Source: Micromonospora rubida
GTDB lineage: Bacteria > Actinomycetota > Actinomycetes > Mycobacteriales > Micromonosporaceae
DNA: 64,000 nucleotides
Assembly: GCF_009908295.1 (NCBI RefSeq)
Contig: NZ_JAAALO010000003.1
Span: 868,001-932,000, forward strand
Reading direction: 5' to 3'
Shown: one piece after another, positions 42,921 through 52,400 of the stretch
Position numbering within the stretch: position 1 is the first letter of the stretch
Layout: every line of letters starts with the position of its first letter
Translations under genes and position numbers: made by a program
Notes under the pieces: generated by a model
The model's database searches: none
The model's input: only the letters and a program-made list of their open reading frames with translations
Told to the model about the DNA's origin: nothing

Positions 42921-43723
42921 CGCCCCGGGTCACGGTGGTCATCCCGGTCTACAACGAGGGCGCGGGCGTCGTCCGGTGCCTCGACCGCATCCTGCGTGAG
43001 GTGCTGCTGCCGGCCGAGGTGCTCATCGTGCACGACATGCCAGAGGACACCACCGTCCCGTACGCCCGGGAGGTCGCCGGCCGCGATCCGCGGGTCCGCC
43101 CGGTGCTCAACACGTACGGGCGCGGGCCGGCCAACGCGATCCGGTTCGGCATCGACGCGGCGCGAGCGCCGGTCGCCGTGGTGACGATGGCCGACGGCTG
43201 TGACGACCCACGGCAGATCGACGACCTGGCCCGGCTCGTCGACCGTGGGGTGGTGGTCGCCGCCGCGTCCCGCTACATGCCCGGTGGGCAGCAGGTCGGC
43301 GGGCCGCGATTCAAGCGGATGGCCTCCCGGTGGGCCGGGCGCACCCTGTGGCTGCTGGCGAGGGTCGGCACCCGCGACGCGACCAACAGCTTCAAGGCGT
43401 ACGACACCGACTTCGTCCGCGAGGTCGGCATCGAGTCCCGGACCGGGTTCGAGATCGGCATCGAGCTGACCGCGAAGGCGACCCGGTTGCGTCGCCCGGT
43501 CGCCGAGATCCCGACGATCTGGCTGGATCGGCAGCTCGGCGAGTCGCACTTCGACGTGGGGCGGTTCCTGCCCAGCTATCTGCGCTGGTACTTTTTCGCG
43601 TTCGGTCGGCGGCTGACCGCGCAGCAGCTCGCCGCGAGGTGGGAGGCGCGGCGCCCGTCGCCGGCCGCGCCCGCGCCGCACGTGGCGACCGACGACATGG
43701 CGACCGACGACGTGGCGCGGTAG
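42917..43723 (+). CDS. Glycosyltransferase family 2
   Basis: GT-A glycosyltransferase of 268 residues. The N-terminus VTVVIPVYNEGAGVVRCLDR and the acidic metal-site region MADGCDDP (about 90-97) are typical; the QxxRW-type motif appears as a modified segment (TGFEIGIELTAKATR). It resembles DPM1/dolichol-phosphate-mannose-like enzymes, so a polyprenyl-phosphate sugar product is possible. The C-terminus carries a small repeat (ATDDMATDDVAR) from a 15-base duplication. GTG 42917 overlaps the dehydrogenase stop by 4 bases. Confidence 0.85.
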   Translation: MTPRVTVVIPVYNEGAGVVRCLDRILREVLLPAEVLIVHDMPEDTTVPYAREVAGRDPRVRPVLNTYGRGPANAIRFGIDAARAPVAVVTMADGCDDPRQIDDLARLVDRGVVVAAASRYMPGGQQVGGPRFKRMASRWAGRTLWLLARVGTRDATNSFKAYDTDFVREVGIESRTGFEIGIELTAKATRLRRPVAEIPTIWLDRQLGESHFDVGRFLPSYLRWYFFAFGRRLTAQQLAARWEARRPSPAAPAPHVATDDMATDDVAR

Positions 43724-43734
43724 AGGAGGTACGG

Positions 43735-44760
43735 ATGGCGACGGTGTTGGTCACCGGTTCGGCGGGGTTCATCGGCGGCTACCTGGTGGAGGAGCTGCTC
43801 GGCCTCGGGCACGAGGTGGTCGGGCTCGACAACCTCTCGAAGTACGGCCCGGTGGCGCACAGCTACGACGACCATCCCCGCTACCGGTTCGTCGAGGGCG
43901 ACGCGCGCGACGCCGCGCTCCTCGCCGACCTGCTCGCCGGCTGTGACCACTTCGTCGCCGGTGCCGCGATGATCGGCGGGATCTCCTACTTCCACGCGTA
44001 CGCGTACGACCTCCTCGCCACCAACGAGCGGATCATGGCGGCGTCCTGTGACGCGGCGATCGCGGCGCACCGGGCCGGCCGGCTGCGCAAGGTCACCTAC
44101 ATCTCGTCGTCGATGGTGTACGAGTCGACCGACCGCTGGCCGAGCCGGGAGGGCGACGAGCGGCGGATCCCGCCGCCGCTGTCCTCGTACGGCTTCCAGA
44201 AGCTGGCGGTCGAGTACTACGCGCGGGCGGCCTGGGACCAGTACCGGCTGCCGTACACGATCGTGCGGCCGTTCAACTGTGTCGGGATCGGCGAGGGGCG
44301 TGCGCTCGGCGAGGCGGAGGTGCTGTCCGGCAACGTCAAGCTGGCGATGTCGCATGTGGTCCCCGACCTGGTGCAGAAGATCGTCAAGGGGCAGGACCCG
44401 CTGCACATCCTCGGCAGCGGCGAGCAGGTGCGCCACTACACCTACGGTGGCGACCTGGCGCGCGGGATCGCGGTGGCCATCGAGCACGAGGCGGCGCGCA
44501 ACGAGGACTTCAACCTCTCGACCGCCGATTCGACCACGGTGCTGGAGCTGGCCGAGCTGATCTGGCGCAAGATCAAGGGCCCTGACGTGCCGTTCCGCCA
44601 CGTCAGCGACGAGCCGTTCGAGCACGACGTGACCAAGCGGGTGCCGGACGTCGCCAAGGCCCGCGAGGTGCTCGGCTTCACCGCGACGACCGGCCTCGAC
44701 GCCATGCTCGACGAGGTGATCCCATGGGTGACCCGGGCCGTGCACGACGGCCGCCTCTGA
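43735..44760 (+). CDS. NAD-dependent sugar epimerase/dehydratase
   Basis: Extended short-chain dehydrogenase (341 residues) acting on nucleotide sugars. It has the NAD motif GSAGFIGG at about residues 8-15, serine/tyrosine/lysine residues (ISSSMVYES at about 122-130; YGFQK with Tyr-x3-Lys at about 152-156) and the C-terminal sugar-binding part (RPFNCVGIGEG). It probably epimerises or dehydrates the product of the dehydrogenase two genes upstream. GAGGAGG lies 5 bases before ATG 43735. Confidence 0.85.
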   Translation: MATVLVTGSAGFIGGYLVEELLGLGHEVVGLDNLSKYGPVAHSYDDHPRYRFVEGDARDAALLADLLAGCDHFVAGAAMIGGISYFHAYAYDLLATNERIMAASCDAAIAAHRAGRLRKVTYISSSMVYESTDRWPSREGDERRIPPPLSSYGFQKLAVEYYARAAWDQYRLPYTIVRPFNCVGIGEGRALGEAEVLSGNVKLAMSHVVPDLVQKIVKGQDPLHILGSGEQVRHYTYGGDLARGIAVAIEHEAARNEDFNLSTADSTTVLELAELIWRKIKGPDVPFRHVSDEPFEHDVTKRVPDVAKAREVLGFTATTGLDAMLDEVIPWVTRAVHDGRL

Positions 44761-44798
44761 ACCGCGCCGAGCCACCCTCCCCTCCGGCGGCTGGTGCC

Positions 44799-45989
44799 GT
44801 GACCACGACGACGTCCGCCCGGCGGCGGATCGGCATGTCCGGGGCGGCGGTGGCCGTGGCGGGCGCGCTGACCAACGGCCTCGGCTACCTCGTGCCCGTC
44901 CTCGGTGCCCGGCAGTTCGGCCCCGGTGACCTGGGCGCGCTGGCCACCGTCCTGGCGATCGCGGCGATCGCCGGCGTTCCCGGGGTGGGGCTGCAGATCG
45001 CGGTCGCGATCCACCGGGCCCGCACGCGCGGCGCGGCGAGCGGCCGGATCGGCTGGCTGACCGCGGCCGTGTGTGCCGGCGCCATGGTCGTCCTGACGCC
45101 GGTCCTGAGCGCGCTGTTGGACCTTCCGCCGGCCGTGACGCTGCTGCTCGCGCTCTACACCGGCGCCGTCGTGGTGGCCGGCAGGTGGCTGGGCGAGTTG
45201 CAGGGTGACGAGCGCTTCCTGCGCCTGGCACTCGGCATGGCGGTGCTGGCCGTCGGCCGGTACGCCGGCCTGATCGCCGGCCTGCTGCTCGGTGCCGGCC
45301 TGACCGGGTCGGTCCTGGCGGGTACGGCCGTCGCGCTGCTGATCCCGCCGGTCCTGGCCCACCTGGCCCGTGCACGGGTCGACGCGTCGGGCGAGCACGG
45401 CATCACCGCCCGTCAGGTCCTCACCGCCTGCTCGGCGACGCTCGCGATGCTCGTCGTCTCGTACGCCGACCTGATCCTGGCCCGGCACCTGCTGCCCGCG
45501 GACGCCTCGGGCGGGTACGCGGTCGGGGCCGTGCTCACCAAGGGGGCGCTGTGGGCGCCGCAGGTGGTCACGGTGCTGGCGCTCCCGCGCCTGGCGCAGG
45601 GCAACCGGCGGGCGCTCATGATCGCCGCCGGGCTGGTGGCCGGCTGCGGCGCGTTGCTGGTGGCGGCGTCGGCGCTCGCCGGTGGGCTCGCGTTCCGGCT
45701 GGCGGGCGGCGCCGACTACGTCGGCCTCGGCCGCCACGCGCCGCTCTTCGCCGCCGCCGGTGGCCTGTACGCGCTGGTGTTCGTGCTGGTGAATGCCCAG
45801 GTAGCGGCGGGCGCGCGGTGGCCGTCGGCGCCGCTGTGGGCGGCGACTGTCGGCCTGATCATGGTCACCGAGTGGGTGGTGCCGCACACCTTCACGGCGA
45901 TCCTGTGGTGCGCGGTCGGCACGGCAGCGGTGGCGCTCGCGCTCACCGCGCTCGCGACCCGTCGGGGAGTCGCACAGCCGGTGCCGTGA
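44799..45989 (+). CDS. Polysaccharide flippase (MOP superfamily)
   Basis: Membrane protein of 396 residues with about twelve helices in two halves, like Wzx/MATE-type exporters that flip lipid-linked glycans to the outer face. Family features include an N-terminal GALTNGLGYLVPVLGARQFG and the early PGVGLQIAVAIHRAR loop. The final gene of the glycan operon, it would move the assembled product outwards. GTG 44799 was chosen; an ATG at 44724 with GGTG upstream would extend it by 25 residues and overlap the epimerase by 37 bases. Confidence 0.8.
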   Translation: MTTTTSARRRIGMSGAAVAVAGALTNGLGYLVPVLGARQFGPGDLGALATVLAIAAIAGVPGVGLQIAVAIHRARTRGAASGRIGWLTAAVCAGAMVVLTPVLSALLDLPPAVTLLLALYTGAVVVAGRWLGELQGDERFLRLALGMAVLAVGRYAGLIAGLLLGAGLTGSVLAGTAVALLIPPVLAHLARARVDASGEHGITARQVLTACSATLAMLVVSYADLILARHLLPADASGGYAVGAVLTKGALWAPQVVTVLALPRLAQGNRRALMIAAGLVAGCGALLVAASALAGGLAFRLAGGADYVGLGRHAPLFAAAGGLYALVFVLVNAQVAAGARWPSAPLWAATVGLIMVTEWVVPHTFTAILWCAVGTAAVALALTALATRRGVAQPVP

Positions 45990-46003
45990 CCGGCCGGGTC
46001 TCG

Positions 46004-46009
46004 TAGGCT
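46004..46009 (+). promoter_or_regulatory. -10 box of a leaderless phosphatase promoter
   Basis: TAGGCT ends 6 bases before GTG 46016, supporting this start codon over the ATG eight codons later. Confidence 0.5.
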
Positions 46010-46015
46010 CCGACA

Positions 46016-47275
46016 GTGCAGAGCAGTCGAGGGCGGATCATGGTCCATATGTTGGATGCGGCAGAGAACGCCTCGCCGGTCGAGGCGGTAGAGGCGGTCA
46101 CCCGGGAACTCGGTGTGGCGCTGCGGGCACGTAGCATCGCGTTCCTGATCGCGGACCTCAGCGGTCGGGCGCTGGTCCGCTTGGCCCAGGTGCCGCTCGA
46201 CGGTGCCGGTGAGGGCCGCCGCCGGGACGGTGGTGAGGCCGCCACGGTGATGCCGTTCGACGGCGGCCCCGCCGAGCAGGCGCTACGCACCCAGACGGTG
46301 CAGGTCGTCGCGCGGCCTGACGGGTGGATGGTGTTGGCGCCCGTGACCGACCGCGGTGAGGCGATCGGCCTGCTCGAGATGACCCTGCCGGACGAGCCCG
46401 CTCCGCAGGTGCTGGAGGAGATCGCCCGCACGGCGCACGTCCTGGCGTACGTGGTGATTGCCAACCGGCGGTACACCGACCTTTTCGAGTGGGGGCAACG
46501 CACGACCCTGTTCACCCTGTCCGGGGAGATCCAGCGCCGGCTGCTGCCCGGCTCGTTCACGTGTGAGGGTAGTGCGTTCACCCTGTCCGGCTGGCTCGAA
46601 CCCGCCGCCAGCATCGGCGGGGACACATTCGACTACAGCCTTGCCCGGGACGTGCTGCACTTCAGCGTCACCGACGCGATGGGCCACGGGGTGGCCAGCG
46701 CGCTGACGGCCACCCTGGGCGTGGGCAGCCTGCGCAACAGCCGCCGCCGCGGGGTTGGTCTGACAGGGCAGGCCGACGCCGCGAACACCGACGTGGCCGA
46801 ACACGCCGGTGTGTCCGGCAGCTACGTCACCGCGGTCCTCGGCCGTCTCGACCTGCGCACCGGGGTGTGCGCGCTGCTCAACGCCGGGCACGTGCCGCCG
46901 CTGCTGGTACGCGACGGGGACACCCGGGCGCTGTCGCTACCGGCCAACTTCCCCCTGGGGATGTTCGCCGAGGCCGATTACCGCGCCGGTGAGGTCACGC
47001 TGCGACCGGGCGACCGGCTGGTAGTGGTCACCGATGGCATGCGGGAGCGCAACGCCGCCAGCCTGGATCTACCGACCATGTTGCGGTCGATCACCGGTCT
47101 GCATCCGCGCGAGGCTGTCCGGGCGTTGGCCGATGCCGTGCTCGAGGTCAGCGGGCCGACTCTGGCCGACGATGCCACCCTGTTCATCCTCGACTGGCAC
47201 GGCGGGCACAGCGAGGACCGGCGTACCAGCGCCGGCGCCGACCAGGCGCGGGCCAGCACCGCGCTGCCCGACTGA
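46016..47275 (+). CDS. SpoIIE/RsbU-type PP2C phosphatase with GAF-like domain
   Basis: Protein phosphatase of 419 residues. Residues about 15-155 look like a GAF-type sensor domain; the SpoIIE phosphatase domain spans about 170-400. Metal-binding aspartates are seen in ASIGGDTFDYSL (near 201-212) and in VVVTDGMRERN (near 339-349), and ADDATLFILDW completes the active site. It should dephosphorylate the STAS antagonist encoded next door and so release a sigma factor. Leaderless start at GTG 46016. It ends head to tail with the opposite-strand STAS gene. Confidence 0.88.
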   Translation: MQSSRGRIMVHMLDAAENASPVEAVEAVTRELGVALRARSIAFLIADLSGRALVRLAQVPLDGAGEGRRRDGGEAATVMPFDGGPAEQALRTQTVQVVARPDGWMVLAPVTDRGEAIGLLEMTLPDEPAPQVLEEIARTAHVLAYVVIANRRYTDLFEWGQRTTLFTLSGEIQRRLLPGSFTCEGSAFTLSGWLEPAASIGGDTFDYSLARDVLHFSVTDAMGHGVASALTATLGVGSLRNSRRRGVGLTGQADAANTDVAEHAGVSGSYVTAVLGRLDLRTGVCALLNAGHVPPLLVRDGDTRALSLPANFPLGMFAEADYRAGEVTLRPGDRLVVVTDGMRERNAASLDLPTMLRSITGLHPREAVRALADAVLEVSGPTLADDATLFILDWHGGHSEDRRTSAGADQARASTALPD

Positions 47276-47641
47276 CTACCGGCCTGTCGCGTCGTCCGTG
47301 GACGGCACGCCGGCTTCAGCCGCCTGCACACTGTCATAGACCTGGATAGCTCGATTCACCGACGTGACCGTCAGGACGCTGTGCACGGCGGGCTGCGCCG
47401 CGGCGAGGCACAACCGACCGTCGAGGTCACGCAGCGCCTTGAACATCATCACCAGCGCGCCCAGCCCGCTGGAGTCCATGAACCCGACCCCGGCCAGATC
47501 CACCACCACCTGGCGGTCACCGGCGTCGACCAACCGTTGCAGACTCTCGCGCAGCTGCGGGGACGTCGCCATGTCCAGCTCGCCGCCCACCTCGAGCACG
47601 GTGCAACCCCGGCCCGGCCGGACCGACAACAGCAGACTCAC
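47276..47641 (-). CDS. STAS-domain anti-sigma factor antagonist
   Basis: RsbV/SpoIIAA-type protein of 121 residues. The STAS fold is complete (VLEVGGELDMATSPQLRESL; VVDLAGVGFMDSSGLGALV), with the phosphorylatable serine at about residue 57 in DSSGLG. Unphosphorylated, it should bind the HATPase kinase and free a sigma factor. GGGGAGG lies 6 bases before GTG 47641. It is convergent with the phosphatase and divergent from the kinase, so the three partners are transcribed separately. Confidence 0.9.
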   Translation of the reverse strand: MSLLLSVRPGRGCTVLEVGGELDMATSPQLRESLQRLVDAGDRQVVVDLAGVGFMDSSGLGALVMMFKALRDLDGRLCLAAAQPAVHSVLTVTSVNRAIQVYDSVQAAEAGVPSTDDATGR

Positions 47642-47673
47642 AACGACCTCCCCACGCCGATGATCCCGGTCTT

Positions 47674-47679
47674 ACCCTA
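47674..47679 (-). promoter_or_regulatory. -10 box upstream of the STAS gene
   Basis: TAGGGT on the minus strand, 32 bases before GTG 47641, is a plausible -10 box giving a short leader. Confidence 0.35.
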
Positions 47680-47773
47680 TCTGCCAGCGGGCGAACCGCC
47701 GCCGAGCCGACACCCTGGCCGTTTCACCTCGGCGACCCCGGGTAGTGGTGATCACAGTCGGAGCGTCCCACCC

Positions 47774-47779
47774 TAAGGT
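47774..47779 (+). promoter_or_regulatory. -10 box upstream of the anti-sigma kinase gene
   Basis: TAAGGT lies 49 bases before ATG 47829 and would start a transcript near 47786 with a leader of about 40 bases carrying GGGAGGAG. Confidence 0.4.
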
Positions 47780-47828
47780 GTGACGCAGTGGTCCGGCGGG
47801 TCACGCACGGGCCGGGAGGAGCTACGCA

Positions 47829-48227
47829 ATGCGGTTGAGTATGGCGCTGTCACTCCCGCGTCAACCGTCCTCGGTGACCCGCGCCCGCCATGTGCTCGCC
47901 ACCCTACTGAGCCTCACCGACGCGGCTGAGGACTCTCGCGGCCACCTCGCCGTGCTGATCACCGAGGCATGCGCCAACGCGGTGATACACGGCAATTCCG
48001 GCAGCGCCGTCGACATCACCATCGTCATCGAAGACGACGTGTGCCTGCTCAAGGTCGGCAACAGCGGCAGTACCCCCAAGGGTGCCGGGCTCGACGCTGG
48101 ACTTCCCGCCCCGCTCACCGTCGGCGGCCGTGGACTGCCCTTGATCGCCGCACTCGCCGACACGGCCGCCTTCGTCGCCGGGCCACCGGACCAGGTGCTG
48201 CTCCGCATCACCAAGAACCTCGACTGA
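47829..48227 (+). CDS. HATPase anti-sigma factor kinase (RsbW-like)
   Basis: Anti-sigma serine kinase of 132 residues with the ATP-binding N box EACANAVIHGN at about residues 47-57, the G1-like box VGNSGSTPKG at about 76-85, and a G2-like GGRGLPLIAALAD at about 98-110. It would phosphorylate the STAS protein and sequester a sigma factor; none is encoded nearby. GGGAGGAG lies 6-7 bases before ATG 47829. Confidence 0.87.
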   Translation: MRLSMALSLPRQPSSVTRARHVLATLLSLTDAAEDSRGHLAVLITEACANAVIHGNSGSAVDITIVIEDDVCLLKVGNSGSTPKGAGLDAGLPAPLTVGGRGLPLIAALADTAAFVAGPPDQVLLRITKNLD

Positions 48228-48409
48228 GGTACGAAGATCACCGATCCGATGACCGGAGAGGCCACGCCGGCTCCCAGCCCTCAACTATCCGGATCCGCTG
48301 ACGCCGGATGGCGCTCATCGTCATCCGAGGTGGAGGGTCACCAGCGTCTTCCCAGGTTCGGGCGCCGCCGGGCCACGCTGCGGACCGGCCAGTCGTGCAC
48401 CCGCGCACG

Positions 48410-48454
48410 CGGGCGCCCCCGGTCTCCCAGCGGGTGGAGGAGACCGGGGGCGCC
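48410..48454. terminator. Strong hairpin between convergent genes
   Basis: A perfect 17-bp stem (arms 48410-48426 and 48438-48454) with an 11-base loop lies between the kinase gene and the convergent two-helix membrane-protein gene, ending 14 bases before the stop codon of the latter. It is a probable bidirectional terminator. The 180 bases before it hold nothing else recognisable. Confidence 0.75.
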
Positions 48455-48468
48455 CGGGTCGGCAGCGG

Positions 48469-49107
48469 TCAGGCGGTGATGCGGTTCTTCGTCGGCTCGG
48501 GAGCGGCGAACGCCTCGGTGGCTGGGGTGCGGAAGGCGTGCACCAGGCCGGCGATCGACAGCAGCAGGAGCAGCCCCGCCCCGATGAGCGTCACCAGAGC
48601 GGCCTGCCCGGCCTTACGGCCGAACTCGCTGAAGCCGTACGAGGTGAGCAGCATGCCGCGCAGCGTCTCGCCCTTGAACACGGTCTCCCGCTGGCCGCTG
48701 ACCTCCGCCAACTGCTTCTGCAGGTCGGCCAGGGCCGGGTCGTTGGTCTGCGTGGCCTGCTCGACCTTGGCCCGCAGCTCGCTCTCCGGCGCGCCGAGGT
48801 CGGCGTACGTCTTCCCACCGGCCATGGACTTCAGGTGCAGCCCGATGAACTCGTTGGCGTAGCACTCGGCGTGCTTGCCGGTGGTCATCTTCTGGCCGGC
48901 GTACTCGACCAGGCAGTCCGCCTTCTTCTCCTCGGCGGTCAGCTTGTCGGCCGGCTTGAAGGTGATGTGCTGCGCGCCGAGCTGGTCGCGTACATAGTCG
49001 TTGGCGAAGTTCGCGTTCGTGGTGAGGACGAGGCCGGCGATGAGCAGCAGGACGGTCAGGCCCAGCCCGCCGATGCTGAACAGCAGGTCCAGGGTGCGTC
49101 GCTTCAT
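48469..49107 (-). CDS. Two-helix membrane protein with exported loop
   Basis: Protein of 212 residues with membrane helices at about residues 8-30 and 165-188 and a 130-residue extracytoplasmic loop containing two cysteines (KADCLVEYAG and AECYANEF) and a coiled-coil-like stretch (ELRAKVEQATQTNDP). I recognise it only as a conserved actinomycete hypothetical protein. GGGAG lies 8 bases before ATG 49107. It sits alone between two terminator-like gaps. Confidence 0.7.
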   Translation of the reverse strand: MKRRTLDLLFSIGGLGLTVLLLIAGLVLTTNANFANDYVRDQLGAQHITFKPADKLTAEEKKADCLVEYAGQKMTTGKHAECYANEFIGLHLKSMAGGKTYADLGAPESELRAKVEQATQTNDPALADLQKQLAEVSGQRETVFKGETLRGMLLTSYGFSEFGRKAGQAALVTLIGAGLLLLLSIAGLVHAFRTPATEAFAAPEPTKNRITA

Positions 49108-49161
49108 GTCGGAACTCCCGTGAGGATGGCAACGTCCGTTGGTGTCGCGTCTCATCCTGGA

Positions 49162-49311
49162 TCACCACAGTGGTTCCTTGTCAGGGCCGAACCCCCTGTC
49201 CGGTCCGTGACCTTCGCCCCCCGTCCCGGGCCGTTCGGCCACCTCAGGGCTGTTCCTCGGCCGGTCGACGCCAGCGCCGATGACCAGGGCGTCGAGATCG
49301 GTGCGGGCCAT
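49162..49311 (-). pseudogene. Short remnant of a Rossmann-fold oxidoreductase
   Basis: A 49-codon frame starts MARTDLDALVIGAGV, the classic first strand and glycine loop of FAD- or NAD-dependent oxidoreductases, then loses any similarity. A TACGGT box (49318-49323, minus strand) lies exactly 6 bases before its ATG, the leaderless pattern seen elsewhere. This is best explained as the promoter and first 15 codons of a deleted gene. Confidence 0.45.
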
Positions 49312-49317
49312 CGCTTG

Positions 49318-49323
49318 ACCGTA
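49318..49323 (-). promoter_or_regulatory. -10 box of the oxidoreductase remnant
   Basis: TACGGT on the minus strand with a 6-base gap to ATG 49311. The bases beyond (49324-49452) contain an open frame ending PELENALARQPA (stop at 49327-49329) that could be the tail of another lost gene, but I do not recognise it. Confidence 0.4.
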
Positions 49324-49452
49324 GTGTCAGGCCGGTTGGCGCGCGAGCGCGTTCTCAAGCTCGGGGAGCAGATCGGCGACGCTCTGGTTCCGCTTTCGTC
49401 GGCGGAGTTCCGGCGCGAGCGCGGTACGCGACCGGAACGAGCCGCATGGTGG

Positions 49453-52400
49453 TCAGCCGCGCAGGCGCAGGCCGCGCGGAGTGGCCCGGAAGCCGGCGGC
49501 GGTGAGCGCCTCGCTCAGCGGGGACGCGGAGACCGCCTCCCCGTCGGCCCGCTCCACCGACATCGCGCCGAGCGCGCCGGAGTGCACCGCGTCGGCCAGC
49601 GCCTTGCCGGCCGCCGCGAGGGCGTCGGGGTCGTCGGCGAAGGACAGGATCGTCCGGCCGCCGCGCTCGACGTAGAGCAGCAGGTCGCCGCCGACCAGCA
49701 CGACCAGCGCGCCCGCCTTGCGGCCGGCCCGGTGCCCGGTGGCCGGGGCCGCCCCGTCGCCGGAGTCGACCACGCGCTCGGGCCAGGGCAGCGCCGCGCC
49801 GTACGGGTTGGCCGGGTCGGTGGCGGCGAGCACGAGGGCCGCCCCGCCCCGGCCCCGGCCAGGACCGGCCGGGTCGGCGAGGGCGCGGATCCGCTCCACC
49901 GCACCGGGCACCGCGAACTGGGCCGCGCCCAGCCCTTCCACGAAGTATCCCCGCCGGGCCGCGCCGCGCTCCTCCAGCGCCGACAGCACCGGGTACACGG
50001 CCGCGAAGCCGCCGGTGACCTGCTCGGCGACGACCGCGCCCCGGGTCACCACGCCGTGCCGCTCCAGCAACACGTCGGCCAGGGCGGCGGCCCGCCGGGT
50101 GGGGTCCAGGTCCCGTTCCGGCAGCCGGGACCAGCGGCCGGCGACGGTGGGCGGGCCGGTGCGGCTGGGCAGCGCGACCCGGCCGGGGCGGCGGTACCGG
50201 GTGCGCGGCGCGGTCGGCCGGGACCGGTGCGCCCCGCCGCCGCCGAGAGCCGCCCGTAGCGGGGCGAGGGTGTCGTTGGTGAGGTGCCCGGCCCACACCA
50301 GGTCCCAGAGCACGGCGGCCAGCGCCGCGTCGTCGGTGGACTCCACCCGGTCGGACAGCGACCGGAAGAACAGCGCCTGCCCGTCGGCGAGCGCGCCCAG
50401 CACGGCGTCGTGCAACGGGGTACGACTCAACGCGTCGTCGGGCGGCGGGAGCAGCAGCGGCGCGGCGTCGGCGTACGCGAGGGTGACCCAGCCGTCGCCG
50501 CCGGAGATCGCCCCGGCCCCGGCCCAGACCACCTCGCCACTGGCGCACAGCTCGTCGAGCTGGGTGGGGGAGTAGTCGGCGACGCGGCCGGGCAGCACCA
50601 GGCGTTCCAGCGCGGACGCCGGCACCGCCGCGCCCTGCAACTGCTCGACGGCGGCGGCCAGCGCCTCCACCCCCCGCGCCGACGCCCCGAACTGCTGCCA
50701 GCGGGGCAGGAACGCGGCGAGGGCCCGGGGCGGCACCGGCTCGATCTCCCGGCGCAGCGCGGCCAGGGAGCGGCGGCGCAGCAGCCGCAGCACCTCGGCG
50801 TCGCACCACTGGGTGCCCACGCTGTCGGGGGCGAACTCCCCGGACACCACCCGCCCGGTCGCGGCGAGCCGGCGCAGCGCCTGCTCCACCACGAACACCC
50901 CGAGCCCGAACCGGGCCGCACAGGTGGCTGTGGCGAACGGGCCGTGGGTGCGGGCGTACCGGGCGACCAGGTCGCCGAGCGGGTCGGCCACCGGGGCGAG
51001 GTAGGCCTCGGCCACCCCGACCGGCAGCGCCACGCCCAGCGCGTCGCGCAGCCGGGCGGCGTCCTCGACGATCACCCAGCGGTCCTCGCCGCCGATCCGC
51101 ACCCGCAGCACCCGGCGGGCCGCCGCCAGCTCGGTGAGCCACTCGACGGGTGCCCCGCGCTCGGCCAGCTCCGCCTCGGACAGGTCGCCGAGGGTGCGCA
51201 GCAGCTCGACGGCGTCCTCGGCGTCGCGGGGGCGGCGCTGCTCGGTGCGCCAGCGCAACTGCCGCTCGGTCTCGGCGAGCACCGCCGGGTCGAGCAGCTC
51301 GCGCAGGTCGACCCGGCCGAGCAGCTCGCCGAGCAGCGCCGAGTCCAGCGCCAGGGCTGCGGCCCGCCGCTCGGCGAGGGGGGCGTCGCCCTCGTAGAGG
51401 AACGCGCCGACGTACCCGAAAAGAAGTGACCGGGCGAACGGCGACGGCTGGGTCGTCTCCACCTCTACCAGGCGGACCTTGCGGGCGGCCAGGTCGCGCA
51501 TCAACCCGGCCAGCGCTGGTTGGTCGAAGACGTCCTGGAGGCATTCCCGGGCGGCCTCCAGGGTGACCGGGAAGTCGGCGTACTCGCGGGCCACGTCGAG
51601 GAGCTGGGCGGCGCGCTGGCGCTGTTGCCACAGCGGCTGCCGGCGGCGCGGGTCGCGGCGGGGCAGCAGCAGCGACCGGGCCGCGCACTCCCGGAACCGG
51701 GACGCGAACAGCGCGGACGTGCCGACCGACTCCTCGACGAGTTGGGTGATCTCGTCGGGCTCGAAGACGACCACGTCGGCGCCGGGCGGCTCCTCGGCGG
51801 TGTCCGGCAGCCGCACCACGATCCCGTCGTCCGACGGCATGACCTGGGCGTCGACGCCGTACCGCTCGGCCAGCCGCCGGCCGATCGCGAGCGCCCACGG
51901 GCCGTTGACCCGGGCGCCGAGCACCGAGTGCACGGCGAGCCGCCAGTCGCCCAGCTCGTCGCGGAACCGCTCGACCAGCACCGTCCGGTCGTCCGGCAGG
52001 GAGCGGGTGGCGGCCTGCTGCTCCCGCAGGTACGCCATCAGGTTGCCGGCGGCCCAGTCGTCCAGCCCTCCGGCGCGCAGCGCGGCCACCGCCGCCTCGT
52101 CGCCGTGGCGCAGCAGGGCGCGCACCCGGGCGCCGATGGCCCGGCCCAGCTCCACGGGGCGGCCGAGCTGGTCGCCCTTCCAGAACGGCATCCGTGCGGC
52201 CTGGCCGGGGGCGGGCGACACCAGCACCCGGTCGGGGGTGATCTCCTCGATCCGCCAGGACGACGAGCCGAGCAGGAACACGTCGCCGATGCGCGACTCG
52301 TAGACCATCTCCTCGTCCAGCTCGCCCACCCGGGCGGCCCGCTCCGCACCGGCGAGGAAGACCCCGAACAGGCCCCGGTCGGGGATGGTGCCGCCGCTGG

